A program made the translations under genes and the position numbers. From Bradyrhizobium sp. AZCC 1719 (GTDB lineage Bacteria; Pseudomonadota; Alphaproteobacteria; Rhizobiales; Xanthobacteraceae), in NCBI RefSeq assembly GCF_036924525.1, contig NZ_JAZHRU010000001.1:6663001-6727000 (forward strand): 64,000 bases of DNA, read 5' to 3'. A model generated the notes under the pieces. It ran no database searches. It worked only from the letters and a program-made list of their open reading frames with translations, and had not been told where the DNA came from. Shown here in pieces: positions 37,488 through 45,791 of this stretch (position 1 is its first letter; every line of letters begins with the position of its first letter).

Positions 37488-39221
37488 CTATTTTGCGGCG
37501 TTTGCCGCCGATTTGTCCGCTGCCATTGAGGGCACGGGCTCGTTCAGTGCGCGGCTCACGGAAGTGTTATCCGCAGCCGGGTCATGCGTCGGCGCTTTCT
37601 CCCCCGCAGGCCTACCGGAGACCGAAGCAAGCGGAACCGCCGGTGCGGCGGCCGTGGCGGTAACGGCGGCAAAGGCGTCGGCTCCGCCTGCCCCAAACTG
37701 ATCGTCACGGCCGGGGGTGCCGAGATCACGGGCGGTCCTGGTCAGGATTGCGCGAACATCGCCCGGCTTTAACGAAGGATTACGCTCCAGCATCAGCGCC
37801 GCGACGCCGCTGATATAGGCGGCGGAGAACGAGGTGCCCGACGTGATCTGGTATTTTTCATCGGGCGCCGGCAGGAAGATATCCGCGCCCGGTGCGGCTA
37901 CCGCGATGTGGTTGCCCCGGTTCGATGCCGCAAACAGTCTTTCCTGCGCGTCGGTGCCACTCACCGCAATGACATTGGGATTGGCGGCCGGATAGAGCGG
38001 CGGCGATTTCGCACCGGCATTGCCGGCCGCAGCCACCATCAGGATGCCACGGGCTGCCGTCGCGGCGATGCCTCGCTCGATCAGCGGATCCTTCGGACCG
38101 GCAAAGCTCATATTGATGATCTGCGCGCCGTGCTCGGCCGCGTAGTCCAATCCCCGGAGGATGACATAGGATGTGCTCTCCGCACCCTTCGATCCCGCGC
38201 CGAACGCGCGGATCGCGATCAACCTCGCCTCCGGTGCGCTACCCATCAGCTTGGCATGCGCCACGATCGCGCCGGCAATGCCGGTGCCGTGGACATGCGG
38301 ACCTTCCTTGCTTCCGAGCGCATCGAAACTGTCGGCAACCGAATTGGCGAGTTCGGGATGCTTGGCGTCGACACCTGAATCGATCACCGCAATGGTGACG
38401 TTCATGCCGCGGACGAGCGCGTGCGCCTGAGGCAGCCGAAGCTGGGTGACGGCGTATTGCGCGGCATCGCCCGCGGTCGAAGCCTTCTTCTGATCCTGCA
38501 GGAAGTATCGCAAATTGAGCTGCACCGAACGCACGCTGGCGTCGGCCGCGAGTTCGCGGCGCACGGTGTCCACCGGCCGGTTATCGACGATGCGGAACAG
38601 ACCGATGGTGCCGCCGAGCAGCGGGAAGTTCTGCGACGCGATGCGCTCCAGGCCGTGGCGCCGCGCCAGTTCGTCGGCCTCGGCAGTAGATAACGCGCCG
38701 TCGATTTCGGCGACGAGCTCGTTCTTGACCGCGCGCAGGTTGACCGCCGCCTGTGCGTTGTTGTTGCCCGATCCGCCCTTGCCCTTCTTGGCCGAGATAC
38801 CGTTGCCGCCGCCGGCCGACATCACCGGACGATCGAAGCACTCGCCGTCGGGACCGCGGAGCGCATAGGCGCAAGCCGGATAGAGGTTGGGCGAAAACCG
38901 CGCATGGGGAAGCGTCGACTGCACACCGGCCCCCGGACGGACTCGCAGGGTCGAACTCATGGTGCCGATCCGGGACGGCGGCGTCCGTGCGACGGTATCG
39001 GCGCGCATGGCCGGCCGCGCCGCAACGGTCGGACTGATCCGCGGCGTCACCGTCGGATTGATGGTGGGTACTCGCGCGCCGACGTTGAGATTGGGGGTGC
39101 GCATGATGCTTTGCGCATGCGCCGCCGAGGGTCCGACAGCGATCAGCGGCAACAGCGCGGCCGACACCACCCATGCCGCACACTGGGTCCTTGTCCACCA
39201 ACTCACGCCATCATGAACCAT
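37488..39221 (-). CDS. S8 family serine peptidase (subtilisin-like)
   Basis: A 577-residue secreted or membrane-anchored subtilase. An N-terminal hydrophobic signal (about residues 12-36, ending AHAQS) precedes a low-complexity region with repeated TxxP elements and a Gly/Lys/Asn patch (GGGNGISAKKGKGGSGNNN). A propeptide-like part (160-240) follows, then the catalytic domain with D281 (AVIDSGVDAKHPEL), H311 (PHVHGTGIAGAI), N401 (AAAGNAG) and S464 (TSGTSFSAAY). The triad is complete. It is preceded by an anti-sigma-like gene (35-bp gap) and an ECF sigma gene, so it is probably under that sigma factor. Substrate unknown. Confidence 0.92.
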   Translation of the reverse strand: MVHDGVSWWTRTQCAAWVVSAALLPLIAVGPSAAHAQSIMRTPNLNVGARVPTINPTVTPRISPTVAARPAMRADTVARTPPSRIGTMSSTLRVRPGAGVQSTLPHARFSPNLYPACAYALRGPDGECFDRPVMSAGGGNGISAKKGKGGSGNNNAQAAVNLRAVKNELVAEIDGALSTAEADELARRHGLERIASQNFPLLGGTIGLFRIVDNRPVDTVRRELAADASVRSVQLNLRYFLQDQKKASTAGDAAQYAVTQLRLPQAHALVRGMNVTIAVIDSGVDAKHPELANSVADSFDALGSKEGPHVHGTGIAGAIVAHAKLMGSAPEARLIAIRAFGAGSKGAESTSYVILRGLDYAAEHGAQIINMSFAGPKDPLIERGIAATAARGILMVAAAGNAGAKSPPLYPAANPNVIAVSGTDAQERLFAASNRGNHIAVAAPGADIFLPAPDEKYQITSGTSFSAAYISGVAALMLERNPSLKPGDVRAILTRTARDLGTPGRDDQFGAGGADAFAAVTATAAAPAVPLASVSGRPAGEKAPTHDPAADNTSVSRALNEPVPSMAADKSAANAAK

Positions 39222-39256
39222 GGGACCTCAGCTTGCCCTGACAGCGCCAGGCGGCC

Positions 39257-39967
39257 TTACGGCGTTGCCACCGCCAGGCTGACGATTTTCTCACGCTGCA
39301 GCCTGCTCAGCAGGCCAGCAACCTCGTCCTTGCTCATCGCCTTGTTGCCGAACTGCAGCCGGAACATGCCGCCCTTGGCGCCGTCGATCGATGCCTGGTA
39401 GTTGTCGAGCAGCGCCGTGATGTCGGCGATGCGCGCTTCAGGCGCGAACCGCACCAGCGCGCGCGGTGGCGCGAGGCTGCCTGCGAGATCGCGCGTAATC
39501 GGCGCCGATGGCCGCTCGTTCAGGCTTAGCGACGCCGTCTCGAACAACGCGGTCTGGCTCTTCATCAGCACGGCGCCGATCACGCCGGCCTGCAACACGA
39601 GCGCTACGGCACCGAGGCTCGCCGACCAGGCGAGCGTACGCGGCGACAGGCTTGCGAAAAATTCCGATACGCGCGTGGACAGGCTCACCGAGCGTGAGGG
39701 CTCGCGCACAGGCTCCGCGTCGATTGCGGCAAACAGCTTCTGCATGGCGCGCGTGGACGGTGCACCCAGGCTCTCGTTGAGGCTGATCGTCCCGGCGTAT
39801 TCTTCGCGGATGACGGCATATTGCCGGGCAAGCTCGGGATCCCCGGCAAGCGCTTCCTCGACGCGGCGTGCATCGCGCGCGCTCAGGGTGCCGGCCGCGT
39901 GGAAGGGCAACAGCATCTCAACTTCGCTGGGCTCGTGATCCAGCATTTTCTTGCTCGCTGCCATCAT
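39257..39967 (-). CDS. Putative anti-sigma factor, membrane
   Basis: A 236-residue protein. Residues 1-90 resemble an anti-sigma domain without the zinc ligands (MLLPFHAAGTLSARDARRVEEALAGDPELARQYAVIREEY). A single membrane helix lies at about 105-127 (TLAWSASLGAVALVLQAGVIGAVLM) and a periplasmic part of about 100 residues follows, with LVRFAPEARIADITALLDNYQASIDGAKGGMFRLQ, similar to a sensor fold. The start at 39967 is part of ATGATGG, overlapping the sigma factor stop by 4 bp, so the two are translationally coupled. It likely holds the ECF factor at the membrane. The partner role is inferred from position and topology. Confidence 0.8.
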   Translation of the reverse strand: MMAASKKMLDHEPSEVEMLLPFHAAGTLSARDARRVEEALAGDPELARQYAVIREEYAGTISLNESLGAPSTRAMQKLFAAIDAEPVREPSRSVSLSTRVSEFFASLSPRTLAWSASLGAVALVLQAGVIGAVLMKSQTALFETASLSLNERPSAPITRDLAGSLAPPRALVRFAPEARIADITALLDNYQASIDGAKGGMFRLQFGNKAMSKDEVAGLLSRLQREKIVSLAVATP

Positions 39968-40533
39968 GGCCAACCTCGCTCTATGCCTGCTGCCTTGAGC
40001 AACTCGGCCAATTTCTTGCGCGCATAAAACAGGCGCGTCTTGACGGTGTTCTCCGGAATACCGACGATTTCGGCCACCTCTTCCACGGACTTCTCGTGGT
40101 AGTAGACGAGATCGACGATCTCCCGATGCTCTGCCGAAAGTGCCGTCAGGCACTTGCGCAGCGCTTCACCCGTATCCTTCTTCTGCACCACCACTTCCGG
40201 ATCGTCGGACGTATCCTCGATCGCGTTCGCGGTTTCCTCGTCCAGCCCAACGTCCTTGCGGCGCCTGAGTGCCGAAAGAGCCTTGAACCGCGTAATCGCC
40301 AACAGCCAGGTGGTAACGGCGGATCGGCCTTCGAACTTGCCAGCCTGACGCCACACATCGAGAAAAACCTCGCTGATAAGGTCTTCCGCGACCTGTTCGT
40401 CCCTTACGAGCCGAAGCCCGAAACGGAACACCCTGACATGGTGCCTTCCGTAAAGCACCTGCATGGCGAGCCGGTCGCCTTGAGCGATCCGAGCGATCAG
40501 AATTTCGTCTGAAGCCGCCTGTGTCGCGCTCAA
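39964..40533 (-). CDS. ECF RNA polymerase sigma factor
   Basis: A 189-residue sigma-70 family factor of the extracytoplasmic function type. Region 2 includes FRFGLRLVRDEQVAEDLISEVFLDVWR and the -10 contact segment WLLAITRFKALSALRRRK. Region 4 includes LSAEHREIVDLVYYHEKSVEEVAEIVGIPENTVKTRLFYARKKL. Both regions are complete. The start is TTG at 40533, with no ATG or GTG in frame nearby, unusual but acceptable. It is followed by its anti-sigma-like gene (4-bp overlap) and an S8 protease. A 9-bp inverted repeat lies 46-70 bp upstream. Confidence 0.93.
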   Translation of the reverse strand: MSATQAASDEILIARIAQGDRLAMQVLYGRHHVRVFRFGLRLVRDEQVAEDLISEVFLDVWRQAGKFEGRSAVTTWLLAITRFKALSALRRRKDVGLDEETANAIEDTSDDPEVVVQKKDTGEALRKCLTALSAEHREIVDLVYYHEKSVEEVAEIVGIPENTVKTRLFYARKKLAELLKAAGIERGWP

Positions 40534-40578
40534 TGGCCGTCTCGCAAGGTTGGTCTGACGGGGGTGGCCGGCGGTTCG

Positions 40579-40603
40579 ATGTGAAGAGTGAGATTCTTCA
40601 CAT
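40579..40603. promoter_or_regulatory. Inverted repeat upstream of the ECF sigma gene
   Basis: ATGTGAAGA-N7-TCTTCACAT is a perfect 9-bp dyad centred about 58 bp before the sigma factor start. It could be an operator for the operon. The remaining part of the 419-bp gap to the diguanylate cyclase gene shows no other clear signal. Confidence 0.45.
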
Positions 40604-40952
40604 TACGGCAATGCCCGAATCGCATGTGTGATTTATCCCACAGATGGCCATTGCCAGGCCATTTTGCCGCCAGAAAGGAGCTAAATCCCGGGATTGGTAG
40701 CATAATACGGAAACACTTTCCTGAAAACGCGCCGCCCAGACTTTAGCAAGGCTTCGCCGGCAGGGCAGCATTTGCGTGAAGCCCCAGGGTTCCCGCACGG
40801 GCAGGCTCCGCACTATCGGAATTCGGCAGATTTCCGTTGCGAAATCAGTGCAATGGCCGGGTTTTAACGGAGCCGATTCGGCCTCAAAAGATACCAAACC
40901 TAAAGGCTTTGTTCCCTAAAGTTTCGTCCGGCATCACCAACAGCGGCGGGAC

Positions 40953-42101
40953 ATGAGCAGCGCGGCATCATTGCTTCAGGGGCAAGGCTCCCACAATGCG
41001 ACCACGCGCGTCGCCCGCCTGCCGCTGGAACTATTGAAGCGCCGAACCAGCCAGCGCCGCCAGATGCTGGCCGTGCAAGGCGTCAGCTATTTGCTCATCA
41101 CCTCGGTCCTGCTGGTCTATTGCTACGCCGGCACCGTCCCGATCATCATTCCATCGACCTATTTCCTTTCCGGCATCGGATTGGTGTCGGTCTTTGTCGT
41201 GTTGTCGGAAGCCCACTTCAACGACCGGTTCGAGGACCATTATCTCACGATCTTCCAGGTCGCCGGCCACGTCGCGCTCCAGCTCTGTTTTCTGCTGGCC
41301 GCGCCACAGATCGGGTTTGCCTTCCTGAGCGTCGTATTCCTGATCTTCGGATTCGGCGCGCTGCGAATGACGTCCTGGCAGGCGATCATCACCTGGACCC
41401 TCACCATCGTAGGCCTGGCGCCGATCTTCCTGTTTGCCAGCACCCCGATCGGCCTGCCGATTACCACCCAGACCGAACGCGTCGCGGCCATGCTTTCCTT
41501 TGTCCTCACCATCGGACAATGCGCCTTCGTGGGGCTGTATGGCTCTACCATGCGCAAGATGCTCTACGACCGCAGCTTCGAACTGAAGGCGGCGTACAAG
41601 CGGATCGAGGAGCTTGCCGAACTCGACGAACTGACCGGGTCGTCCAACCGCCGCAGCATCATGCGAATGCTGGAGGAGGAGATTGCCCGCGCGAGCCGCA
41701 GCGGATCGCCCTGCTCGATCGCACTGATCGACCTCGACTGGTTCAAGCGCATCAACGACGCCTACGGTCACCCGACCGGCGACGAGGTGCTGCGGACATT
41801 CTCGATCACCATGTTTGCCAACATCCGCAGCATCGACCGGTTCGGCCGATATGGCGGCGAGGAATTCCTGCTGGTGCTGCCCGACATGGACGTCGACCAA
41901 GCCATGCAGGCGCTCGACCGGTTGCGCGCCATTATTGCCGATCTCGACTGGAGCGCGTTCTCGCCCGGCATGAAGGTGACGATGTCGGCAGGCGTTGCAA
42001 CGCTGAACCCAAACGAAACATCAGACACATTCCTCGCGCGCGCCGATAGCGCGCTTTATGCAGCCAAGGCGCAGGGACGTAACCGTATTACCAGCGCCTG
42101 A
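40953..42101 (+). CDS. Membrane diguanylate cyclase (GGDEF)
   Basis: A 382-residue protein. Six membrane helices (about residues 38-200) are followed by a short coiled coil and a GGDEF domain. The active-site loop is GGEEF (301-305), and the inhibitory I-site RxxD (R292-S-I-D295) is exactly five residues before it, so product inhibition is expected. DLDWFKRINDAYGH is the metal/substrate segment. The enzyme should make cyclic di-GMP from GTP. It is followed by a DUF2336 gene in the same direction (62-bp gap). A PilZ receptor gene lies at 62825. The start is ATG at 40953. Confidence 0.93.
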   Translation: MSSAASLLQGQGSHNATTRVARLPLELLKRRTSQRRQMLAVQGVSYLLITSVLLVYCYAGTVPIIIPSTYFLSGIGLVSVFVVLSEAHFNDRFEDHYLTIFQVAGHVALQLCFLLAAPQIGFAFLSVVFLIFGFGALRMTSWQAIITWTLTIVGLAPIFLFASTPIGLPITTQTERVAAMLSFVLTIGQCAFVGLYGSTMRKMLYDRSFELKAAYKRIEELAELDELTGSSNRRSIMRMLEEEIARASRSGSPCSIALIDLDWFKRINDAYGHPTGDEVLRTFSITMFANIRSIDRFGRYGGEEFLLVLPDMDVDQAMQALDRLRAIIADLDWSAFSPGMKVTMSAGVATLNPNETSDTFLARADSALYAAKAQGRNRITSA

Positions 42102-42163
42102 TCCGACATATTTCAGCTCCGGCGGCGAAGAAGCTCCGCCGCTTTTTGCTCCAGGACAGAGTC

Positions 42164-43276
42164 ATGATTTCGAAGACCGCCACCTCTCCTTCTCCCGGAA
42201 ACCTGCTCGACGAACTGCAGTCCACGCTTGCGCACGGAACCGTTGCTCGCCGGGTAGAGACGCTGCGCCGAGTGACCGATCTCTTCATCAACGGCGCGGT
42301 GGATTATTCGGACGAGCAGGTCGGGCTATTCGACGACGTCTTCCAGTGCCTGATCGACCACATCGAAACCTCGGCCAAGATGCTGCTGGCCAACCGTCTC
42401 GCCCCGATCGACACTGCCCCGCCGCTCACCATCCGCGCGCTTGCATTCGACGACGTCATCGAGGTTGCGGGTCCTGTGCTGTCGCAATCGATGCGGCTCG
42501 ACGACAAGACCTTGATCGAGAATGCGCGCAGCAAGAGCCAGGCGCATTTGATGGCGATCTCGACCCGCAAGACGCTGAGCGGCGCGGTCACCGACGTGCT
42601 GGTTCAGCGCGGCAACGATCAGGTGATCCAGTCGACCGTCAACAATCCCGGCGCGGAATTCACCGAGCGCGGCTTTACCCGCCTCGTCAGCCGCGCCGAA
42701 GGCGACGACGATCTCACCGCCTGCATCGGCATGCGTCCGTCCGTGCCGCGGCATCTCTACCTGAAACTGCTCGCCAAGGCCTCCGACACGGTGCGACGGC
42801 GGCTGGAGGCCGCCAATCCGCAACAGGCGTCCGAGGTCCCGAACGTGGTCAAGGAGGCAACGCGGCGCGCGCGCTCGGCGACCTCTGAGATCACCAAGGA
42901 CACTGAGATTGCGCACGCGCTGGTCAAGTCGCTGTACGAGCACGGCCGGCTCGACGAATCCGAACTGGCATCGTTTGCCGATGCCGGAAAATTCGACGAG
43001 GCCAACGCCTCGATTGCGGCGCTCGCCAACGTGCCGGTCGCAATCGCCGAGAACATGATGATCGAAAGCCGAGCCGAAGGCGTGATGATTTTGGCGAAGG
43101 TCGCAGGGCTGTCATGGTCGACGGTCAGGACCATCATCAGGATGCGCGACGAACTGTCCGGCGGGGAGCCGACCGATCTGGCGGCTTGCAAGGACACCTA
43201 TGAGCGGCTGCGGCCTTCGACGGCGCAGCAGGTGCTGCGCTTCCACCGCATGCAGCAGAACGTGCCGGCGGCATGA
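42164..43276 (+). CDS. DUF2336 domain-containing protein (paralogue)
   Basis: A 370-residue helical protein of the DUF2336 family, with LLDELQSTLAHGTVARRVETLRRVTDLFINGAVDYSDEQVGLFDDVFQCLI at the N-terminus and DELSGGEPTDLAACKDTYERLRPSTAQQVLRFHRMQ at the end. It is about 45 residues longer than the paralogue at 6362. There is no signal peptide. The start at 42164 fits the family and is preceded by AGGACAGAG. It is probably co-transcribed with the diguanylate cyclase; that link suggests a place in second-messenger control, but the function of the family is unproven. Confidence 0.87.
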   Translation: MISKTATSPSPGNLLDELQSTLAHGTVARRVETLRRVTDLFINGAVDYSDEQVGLFDDVFQCLIDHIETSAKMLLANRLAPIDTAPPLTIRALAFDDVIEVAGPVLSQSMRLDDKTLIENARSKSQAHLMAISTRKTLSGAVTDVLVQRGNDQVIQSTVNNPGAEFTERGFTRLVSRAEGDDDLTACIGMRPSVPRHLYLKLLAKASDTVRRRLEAANPQQASEVPNVVKEATRRARSATSEITKDTEIAHALVKSLYEHGRLDESELASFADAGKFDEANASIAALANVPVAIAENMMIESRAEGVMILAKVAGLSWSTVRTIIRMRDELSGGEPTDLAACKDTYERLRPSTAQQVLRFHRMQQNVPAA

Positions 43277-43282
43277 GCTTCT

Positions 43283-43459
43283 TACCCTCCCCTGGAGGGG
43301 GAGGGTCGCCGCGTAGCGGCGGGGTGGGGTGACGGTCTCTCCACATCCAACAGTGCCCGAGTGGAGAGATCACCCCACCCCGTCTCGCATTTCGCTTCGC
43401 TCATGCGAGCCGACCCACGAGCGAGCTTCGCTCGTCTCGGACCCCTCCAGGGGAGGGTA
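43283..43459. repeat. Palindromic MITE-like repeat, copy 1
   Basis: A 177-bp unit with inverted ends TACCCTCCCCTGGAGGGGGAGGG and CCCCTCCAGGGGAGGGTA. It has an internal part with GGGGTGGGGTGACGGTCTCTCCACATCCAACAGTGCCCGAG. The second copy (50289-50476) is in opposite orientation. It contains no open frame. It is typical of non-autonomous dispersed repeats of Bradyrhizobium. Confidence 0.85.
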
Positions 43460-43465
43460 AGAGCA

Positions 43466-44104
43466 TCAATATTTCAGCAGCTTCGCTCCGGCGAGCGCGC
43501 CGATCGCTGCCACCAGCGCGGTCGCGATCGTGTACCAGGTCGCGACAAACAGCGGTGAATCATCCGTGCAATGCGAGGCATAGAGCGTTGCCGCCAATCC
43601 CGCCGACAACAGTCCGGCGATGGCGCCCGCCAATGCAGGCCGCGACGGGGCACCGTGACGCAATCCGAGCAGCGCGCCGGCCAGGATGGGCAGCGACAGC
43701 AGCAGAATTGCCGTCAGACAAACCCACGAATTCTTGCCGACCAGCCGCGTCATCATCGGCAGCCGTTGCGGCATCATCATTTCGCCGCCGATCCCGGCGG
43801 TCAAAATTCCCACCGGCGCCAGCAGCAGCCAACCAAATCCGCGCAGCGAGGCTTCGGGCCGCGACAGATGCAGGCTGACGGCAATTGCCGAGATCGCGAG
43901 CGCCAGCGTCACCGCGAATTTCAGGTCGAAGAACGGATTGCGCATCGCAACCATCACGTCGGGCCTGACGCCGAGCTCGGTGAAGAACATCAACAGCGAA
44001 ACCGGCGCCGCGGCCAAGAGCGCCAGCATCAGCGCGAAGCCGACCGGCCGCGCGCGGTGCGCGTTGTCGGCCGCCAACGTTCGAATGAGCTGATCGGTAT
44101 CCAT
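43466..44104 (-). CDS. nrsF: NrsF-type anti-sigma factor (DUF1109)
   Basis: A 212-residue protein with six membrane helices, the NrsF/DUF1109 family. In Caulobacter NrsF inhibits the ECF factor SigF and releases it on metal or oxidative stress through two conserved cysteines (C131 and C181 there). The matching residues here are C129 (KNSWVCLTA) and C179 (YASHCTDD), so the sensing mechanism may be retained. The start is ATG at 44104; a TTG two codons upstream (44110) overlaps the sigma factor stop. It follows that gene directly on the minus strand. A dispersed repeat flanks its 3' end. Confidence 0.88.
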   Translation of the reverse strand: MDTDQLIRTLAADNAHRARPVGFALMLALLAAAPVSLLMFFTELGVRPDVMVAMRNPFFDLKFAVTLALAISAIAVSLHLSRPEASLRGFGWLLLAPVGILTAGIGGEMMMPQRLPMMTRLVGKNSWVCLTAILLLSLPILAGALLGLRHGAPSRPALAGAIAGLLSAGLAATLYASHCTDDSPLFVATWYTIATALVAAIGALAGAKLLKY

Positions 44105-44106
44105 GC

Positions 44107-44640
44107 TCAATTTTCCCGCAACTTCGCCGTCAAGCTGGTCAGCCCCCGGTGCAGCGCCACCCGCACCGCGCCCTCGCTCATCGAAAATTTCGCCGCCGTA
44201 TCCTTGATCGAGGCGCTGTCGACCGCGATCGACTGCAGCACGTCGCGCTGCCGGGCCGGCAGCGTCTGGAGCTGGGCGGCAACTTCGCTTGGCGAAGCCG
44301 TTTCGGCCGGCGTTTCGCCCGGCAGAGTCTCGGCGAAATCGTCAATATCGACGAAAATCCGCCGGCCGCGGCGGCGCAGCGCGTCGATCAGCTTGTTGCG
44401 GGCGATCGCGAACAGCCATGGGGCAAATGGGGCGGTGACATCCCAGGTATGCCGCTTCAGATGGACCGCCAGCAAAATGTCCTGCACGATGTCCTCGGAT
44501 TGATCGACCGGTTGCCCTGCCCGCGCCAGACCGCGGCGCGCCGCGGCCCGGAGCACCGGCGTGACGGCCTTGAGCAGGCGATGATACGCCGCGCTGTCGC
44601 CTGCAATGGCCGACCGCATCAGGCGCGGTCCATTCGTCAT
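44107..44640 (-). CDS. sigF: ECF sigma factor, SigF type
   Basis: A 177-residue ECF sigma factor. Region 2 holds DQSEDIVQDILLAVHLKRHTWD and FAPWLFAIARNKLIDALRRRGRR; region 4 holds LPARQRDVLQSIAVDSASIKDTAAKFSMSEGAVRVALHRGLTSL. The pairing with an NrsF-type gene immediately downstream identifies it as the SigF branch. The typical target genes (DUF2282/DUF692/DoxX) are not in this window, so its regulon lies elsewhere. The start is ATG at 44640. A possible self-regulated promoter lies 33-57 bp upstream and a strong dyad lies a little beyond that. Confidence 0.92.
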   Translation of the reverse strand: MTNGPRLMRSAIAGDSAAYHRLLKAVTPVLRAAARRGLARAGQPVDQSEDIVQDILLAVHLKRHTWDVTAPFAPWLFAIARNKLIDALRRRGRRIFVDIDDFAETLPGETPAETASPSEVAAQLQTLPARQRDVLQSIAVDSASIKDTAAKFSMSEGAVRVALHRGLTSLTAKLREN

Positions 44641-44672
44641 CCCGTTCGCGCACCCGCGCTCCTACCCTGCAA

Positions 44673-44697
44673 TTCGATCGATCTTTCAATTTGTTAC
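44673..44697 (-). promoter_or_regulatory. Possible SigF-dependent promoter
   Basis: On the minus strand GTAACA (44692-44697) and CGAA (44673-44676) are separated by 15 bp. They resemble the GTAAC...CGAA form of SigF-type ECF promoters and are placed 33 bp before the sigF start. Match is moderate. Confidence 0.35.
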
Positions 44698-44707
44698 ATC
44701 AGGACAA

Positions 44708-44731
44708 CCCGATCACGAACTCGTGATCGGG
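44708..44731. promoter_or_regulatory. Inverted repeat upstream of sigF
   Basis: CCCGATCACGA-AC-TCGTGATCGGG is a perfect 11-bp dyad with a 2-bp centre, 68-91 bp upstream of sigF. It may be an operator, or a hairpin. The rest of the 360-bp gap to 45001 shows nothing I can identify. Confidence 0.45.
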
Positions 44732-45000
44732 GGGCCCCGTCGGCAGCTTGGGCTGGCTCCCCATCCGGGAATCGGGGACGGCCGGCCGCGCGATGGCAGG
44801 CTCATAACATCGATTGCGCAGGCTCGCATCCGGCGTAGCTCGCTAATTCCGCGTCGGCAAAATGCCCGCCAGCACGTCGGCTGACCGACATTGCCCAGCT
44901 TTTGCCCGGTGTTGCCCGAAGATTCCCATTTTCCGCCGCGCTGTGGACACCTCAGGGGTCTCATTTCGCCGCCGGGCGGCGGCCAATGGGGAGATTCCAC

Positions 45001-45678
45001 ATGACGATCCGAGCCAGCGCGGGGTCGGCCTTCATTCTTGCGGCAGGGCTTTTGTTGGGTTTCGCAGCACCATCGCCGACGATGGCCGCCGGTGCCGATG
45101 ACGCTGCGGTATCGAAACCGGAAGGCGCGACGTCCGAGAAGTCCGCCAGGCAGGGTTCGCGTTCCCTGAAGAAGCGCTCCGCCCATCGCAAATCCACGCG
45201 TGCGGCATCGAAACCTGTCGAGAACAAGCAGCCTGAGGAAAAGCAGGTGGCCGATGCGAGTGGCGGCACTCCGTCCGGGATGCCCGAATGGCTCGCCAAC
45301 GCCAACGCGCAAATGACGGCAGCCGATGCGCCGGCCGACAGCGCCAAGGGGATGTCGGCGGCGATGTCTGAGAAGGCCAATACCGTCCTGCAATCGGCCG
45401 CGGACAAGCCGGCTGACGCCGAGGCGCCGGCCGATGCCACCGTAATTGCCTCCGACGAGCTCAACGATGTCGATCGGGCGCTGCAGGCGACACCGCCCGA
45501 GGGCTCGGCCACGCAGACGGTCGCGATGGCTTCGACCAAACCTGCATCGGAAACCTCCGATCAGGTCGCCAGCAACGAGAGTTCCACCCTGGACAAGACC
45601 TCGCTCATCGGAAAGATCTTCATCGCCTTCGGTGCCCTGCTGACGGTGGCCTCGGCCGCGCGCATGTTCATGGCGTAG
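45001..45678 (+). CDS. Secreted/membrane hypothetical protein
   Basis: A 225-residue protein with a signal peptide (about residues 1-29, ending PTMAAGA), a long low-complexity body rich in Ala, Ser, Lys, Glu and Asp (basic around residues 45-70, acidic later) and a membrane helix near the C-terminus ([23 protein letters not shown]). It is predicted to be periplasmic, anchored at its end. The start at 45001 has GGGAGA upstream; a longer frame to 44902 lacks a ribosome binding site. It is divergent from the sigF gene but separated by 360 bp. I do not recognise a family. Confidence 0.7.
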   Translation: MTIRASAGSAFILAAGLLLGFAAPSPTMAAGADDAAVSKPEGATSEKSARQGSRSLKKRSAHRKSTRAASKPVENKQPEEKQVADASGGTPSGMPEWLANANAQMTAADAPADSAKGMSAAMSEKANTVLQSAADKPADAEAPADATVIASDELNDVDRALQATPPEGSATQTVAMASTKPASETSDQVASNESSTLDKTSLIGKIFIAFGALLTVASAARMFMA

Positions 45679-45791
45679 CTATCGGCATACCGGACGCGGC
45701 ACCCCCGCATCCGGGATCCGTGCCAGCCCACTTGAAGCCCACCCCGGCAGCGGGCACATTGCCCGCGAAAAGGACCATCCGGGGTGGAATC

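Noticed and set aside
36828..37529. A 233-codon open frame on the plus strand over the gap before the S8 protease gene
   Set aside because: It starts inside the TIGR03809 gene in antisense, has no ribosome binding site and no protein-like pattern, and crosses three inverted repeats.
40598..40897. A 99-codon open frame on the minus strand upstream of the ECF sigma gene
   Set aside because: No ribosome binding site and no recognisable protein pattern; it covers the promoter region of the operon.
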